A DNA stretch of 64,000 bases from Nostoc parmelioides FACHB-3921. Lineage in GTDB: Bacteria > Cyanobacteriota > Cyanobacteriia > Cyanobacteriales > Nostocaceae. Shown in pieces: positions 61,763 to 64,000 of the stretch. The position numbers were made by a program, and so were the translations under genes. Location of the stretch: assembly GCF_014696625.1 (NCBI RefSeq), contig NZ_JACJQL010000021.1, positions 46,960-110,959 on the forward strand. Direction: 5' to 3'. How positions within the stretch are numbered: the first letter of the stretch is position 1; the number at the start of each line of letters is the position of its first letter. Under the pieces are notes generated by a model. The model searched no databases, was not told where the DNA came from, and saw nothing but the letters and a program-made list of their open reading frames with translations.

Positions 61763-62062
61763 ATGACTAGCAAAACCCGCAGTCGCTATTCTTCAAACTG
61801 GGATACTATCGCACTTGAGGTCAAATCAAAATCCGACTGGAAATGCACACGCTGTGGTATACAATGCTTACGCCCAACTGATAAAAGAGATGGGTTAAAT
61901 CGTAGAGAACGCAGTATTAAAACTTTAGTAGTTCACCACTGGAATTATCTGCCCGAAGATAATCGAGTCGAGAATCTCGCGGCTTTATGCACGGCTTGTC
62001 ATCTGCTGTTCCATACGCGACGACGGGGAAACATATCACCAGGACAACTATCTTTGTGGTAG
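61763..62062 (+). CDS. HNH-type endonuclease
   Basis: Protein of 99 residues. First zinc pair WKCTRCGIQC, then VVHHWNYLPEDNRVENLAAL with the catalytic HH, then CTACHLLFH with the second pair. This is the ordinary stand-alone HNH layout. AGGAC lies about 9 bp before the ATG. Role unknown: possibly a restriction or homing-type nuclease of an accessory region. Confidence 0.88.
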   Translation: MTSKTRSRYSSNWDTIALEVKSKSDWKCTRCGIQCLRPTDKRDGLNRRERSIKTLVVHHWNYLPEDNRVENLAALCTACHLLFHTRRRGNISPGQLSLW

Positions 62063-62196
62063 AAAAGCCAGTAGTTAAAGATAAATCAATAGTAGATAGT
62101 TATGAGAAAGGTAAAAAAGAAATATTATCTTTCTAAGTCAATATCACAACATTTGCTGACGCAATAACTTCATTGAAAAATTGAAGTTGTATAGAC

Positions 62197-62364
62197 ATGA
62201 AAACTACTACTAATTATAATCTAAAAGCTAACAAAAAATTAGTAACCTCTGCCCAGCAAATTCAACAAATAAGCACCTTAATAAGCGAGGCGGATTACTA
62301 CGACTACGAAGCGGGATTAGCACAAGAAAAGTCAGATTACTATCACTTGCGGTACGGGTACTAG
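62197..62364 (+). CDS. small hypothetical protein
   Basis: A 55-residue frame below the usual length cut-off: MKTTTNYNLKANKKLVTSAQ, then ADYYDYEAGLAQEKSDYYHL and a terminal RYGY. The Tyr-rich repeat-like pattern DYYDYE/DYYHLRYGY is unusual and the frame is clean, but no family is recognised and no strong ribosome site is seen. It lies in an otherwise empty 398-bp gap upstream of the Gp157-like gene. Confidence 0.5.
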   Translation: MKTTTNYNLKANKKLVTSAQQIQQISTLISEADYYDYEAGLAQEKSDYYHLRYGY

Positions 62365-62460
62365 ATTCAATCTCCCTTCAAGCATCAACTCTTCCTAGTC
62401 AACAAGCAGTAGCAGGTAACTAGGTAACTGCTACTGGCTTTTCATATCAAAAAGTAAATC

Positions 62461-63063
62461 ATGACTCAAGCAATTGAACGCGAAATCAATCAACTCACGC
62501 TCAAAGAGTTAAGCTTAGATGCTGCTAAACTCTGGTCACAGATAGAAGAAGCAAGCGAGTTAGGCGAAGAAGGTAAAGTAGAACAACTCGTACAAGAACT
62601 TATAGGTGTTCAAGATGGTATCGAAACCAAAATTGATGCGATCGCCTGGGTAGTAGACCAGTTAAATCTTGACCTTGAAACCTGGGAAGAAAGAAAAGCA
62701 CGAGTAGCCGAACTCCACGATCGGGTAATTTCACGTCGTAAAACTCAACTTGAACAAATCAAGCGTACCCTGATCCATCTGCACGAGATTGGATTAATCA
62801 GTGACAAAAATATTGGTAAAGAAAGGGTAATTGAAATCAGGGATAATCCGCCCAAAGTCGCTAACTTACTAGTAGAGGTAGATGATCAAGATTTTCCTGA
62901 TGAATTTAGAGTTATTAAGTACCAAGCTAATAATAAGGCAATTCTTGAAGCCTATAAATCTGGTAAAGATATTAGCGATGTTGCTGAGATAACTATTGGG
63001 AAACAGGTACGGTTTAAGGTGCAATCAGCTACTAAGGGGCGCAACAAGAAAAACCACAACTAA
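62461..63063 (+). CDS. siphovirus Gp157-like protein
   Basis: Protein of 200 residues of the Gp157 family (PF05565). The N-terminal half is a long coiled coil (EEASELGEEGKVEQL to VISRRKTQLEQIKRTLIHLH). The C-terminal domain has the family block IRDNPPKVANLLVEVDD, FPDEFRVIKYQANNKAI and the closing VRFKVQ. The family was named from Streptococcus phages, where it was linked to phage resistance. It points to phage ancestry for this stretch, but no other phage gene is adjacent. Confidence 0.82.
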   Translation: MTQAIEREINQLTLKELSLDAAKLWSQIEEASELGEEGKVEQLVQELIGVQDGIETKIDAIAWVVDQLNLDLETWEERKARVAELHDRVISRRKTQLEQIKRTLIHLHEIGLISDKNIGKERVIEIRDNPPKVANLLVEVDDQDFPDEFRVIKYQANNKAILEAYKSGKDISDVAEITIGKQVRFKVQSATKGRNKKNHN

Positions 63064-63488
63064 TGGCATACGCCTTAACCATGTAAATCAAACACAGGTA
63101 TATCCCATCATCTTACAAATATATCATCAAATGGTTAAGAGTCAAATCTTAATCATTTTTATTTTTTTTAACCTATACCTCAATTTCAAACTTATTAAAA
63201 AAATTATCAAAACTTTGCTTAGATTTAAAATCAGTGAAGATTTAATCGGTAAAACAGTAAATATCAATTTTAGCAACAGTAACTATACCTGGCTAAGTAC
63301 AAACATTGTTATGATAGTTTGGTAAATTTAACCTTATTTGGTGTGGTTCAATAAGTAATTGAATTTATTATGTATTTTATAATTTCCAACTATCAAGATG
63401 ATAATTCAAACTAGCCTTAAGTTTAATCTTAAGGTATGCAATCACCATAAATAGAAATTAAATATTAGCTATCGGGAGCCACCTTCAA
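63064..63488. other. intergenic, no gene supported
   Basis: Very AT-rich. A 109-codon frame (62996-63325) begins inside the Gp157-like gene in another frame and is dominated by Ile/Phe/Leu/Lys/Asn, as expected of AT-rich noncoding DNA. No hairpin with a T-run or promoter-like motif stands out. Confidence 0.4.
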
Positions 63489-63917
63489 ATGTCATATCAT
63501 CAAAATCGAAGTATAGTTATCCGTAAGGCTATTATCAACAGTTTATTTATTATTTGGTGTTTGGTTTGGCGTACTGGTTTGGGGCTAATCTTTTTCATCA
63601 TATATGCTTCTCTTGGCTACATATATAACTGGCCATTCTACCTTCCAATTTCGATTATTTTGGGATTTGTTCCTTGGGGCTGGAAAGTGCAAGAAGAAAG
63701 AAGGATTAGAGAAGAAGAACAAAAAATGAAAAATTTGAAAAACAAAATTGAGGATGGTGTTATCTATGCCAAAGTCGAATCAAATGTCGAGATAAATTAC
63801 AGGGGAGTTATCTTCCTTAAATCAGTACTTGGTCTATTTGTTAGCGGATTTTGGGGAATGATACTTGGCTGGAAAGCTATTTGGAATATGATAACTCATT
63901 TCTTGCACCAACCGTAG
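63489..63917 (+). CDS. small integral membrane protein
   Basis: Protein of 142 residues with two adjacent N-terminal membrane helices (IIWCLVWRTGLGLIFFIIYA and PFYLPISIILGFVPWGW), a charged helical cytoplasmic stretch (QEERRIREEEQKMKNLKNK) and one C-terminal helix (SVLGLFVSGFWGMILGWKAI). GGGAGCC lies about 10 bp before the ATG. Family not recognised. Confidence 0.7.
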   Translation: MSYHQNRSIVIRKAIINSLFIIWCLVWRTGLGLIFFIIYASLGYIYNWPFYLPISIILGFVPWGWKVQEERRIREEEQKMKNLKNKIEDGVIYAKVESNVEINYRGVIFLKSVLGLFVSGFWGMILGWKAIWNMITHFLHQP

Positions 63918-64000
63918 TCACACGCACACGCAAGATAAACAAGTGTTTAACTGTAACAGCAGGTGAATAGAATCAGCTAAGTAATTATTGTTTTAAAAAG

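Noticed and set aside
62996..63325. 109-codon frame after the Gp157-like gene
   Set aside because: Starts within the Gp157-like gene in a different frame and is Ile/Phe/Lys/Asn-dominated as expected from AT-rich DNA.

Overview
The window is from a filamentous heterocyst-forming type cyanobacterium (Nostoc/Anabaena-like). The octamer GCGATCGC (HIP1) is scattered through it, 7-bp tandem repeats and short palindromic repeats of the Nostoc kind sit between and inside genes, and many protein families are typical of multicellular cyanobacteria (DUF1822, DUF4278, AAA-WD40 fusions, CHAT-TPR). No rRNA, tRNA, CRISPR array or replication initiator was recognised. Ribbon-helix-helix proteins, a tyrosine recombinase, an IscB element, small HNH genes and a transposon relic suggest a plasmid or an accessory island of the chromosome.

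Region 1 (1-11.8 kb) is a phage-defence operon. It reads as class 1 DISARM (drmMI, drmA, drmB, drmC; drmD would lie upstream, outside the window). Between drmMI and drmA sits a two-gene AAA ATPase + DUF4435 (TOPRIM-like) pair, the composition of a PARIS system. A fragment of a DUF1998-type zinc domain follows drmC.

Region 2 (12-18 kb) holds a XRE regulator facing a coiled-coil protein, several unrecognised genes, an IscB nuclease with its upstream omega (HEARO) RNA, and a GIY-YIG protein.

Region 3 (18-49 kb) is linked by a shared promoter. At least seven copies of CTTAACTTTTCT followed by TATCGAC and, 18 bp later, a TATAAA-like -10 precede a peptide-exporter-type ABC transporter, a flavin monooxygenase, a small lipoprotein plus a 2436-residue LamG protein, a glycine-rich RTX-like secreted protein, a DUF4278 pair, an M15 peptidase plus TPR membrane protein, and an AAA-WD40 protein. 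The same stretch carries a ParA/AAA operon, PNPOx- and GST-family enzymes and an NB-ARC-WD40 protein.

Region 4 (49-52.5 kb) has two ribbon-helix-helix genes, a tyrosine recombinase, and a complete 575-bp non-autonomous element with Tn7/CAST-like ends and 5-bp target duplications.

Region 5 (52.5-64 kb) has a sigma-like / DUF1822 / CHAT-TPR operon, two HNH genes, a possible structured RNA, an acetyltransferase operon of unknown role, a Gp157-like phage protein and a small membrane protein.

Overall the window is rich in defence and self/non-self conflict genes, with a co-regulated set of surface or secreted proteins in the middle.
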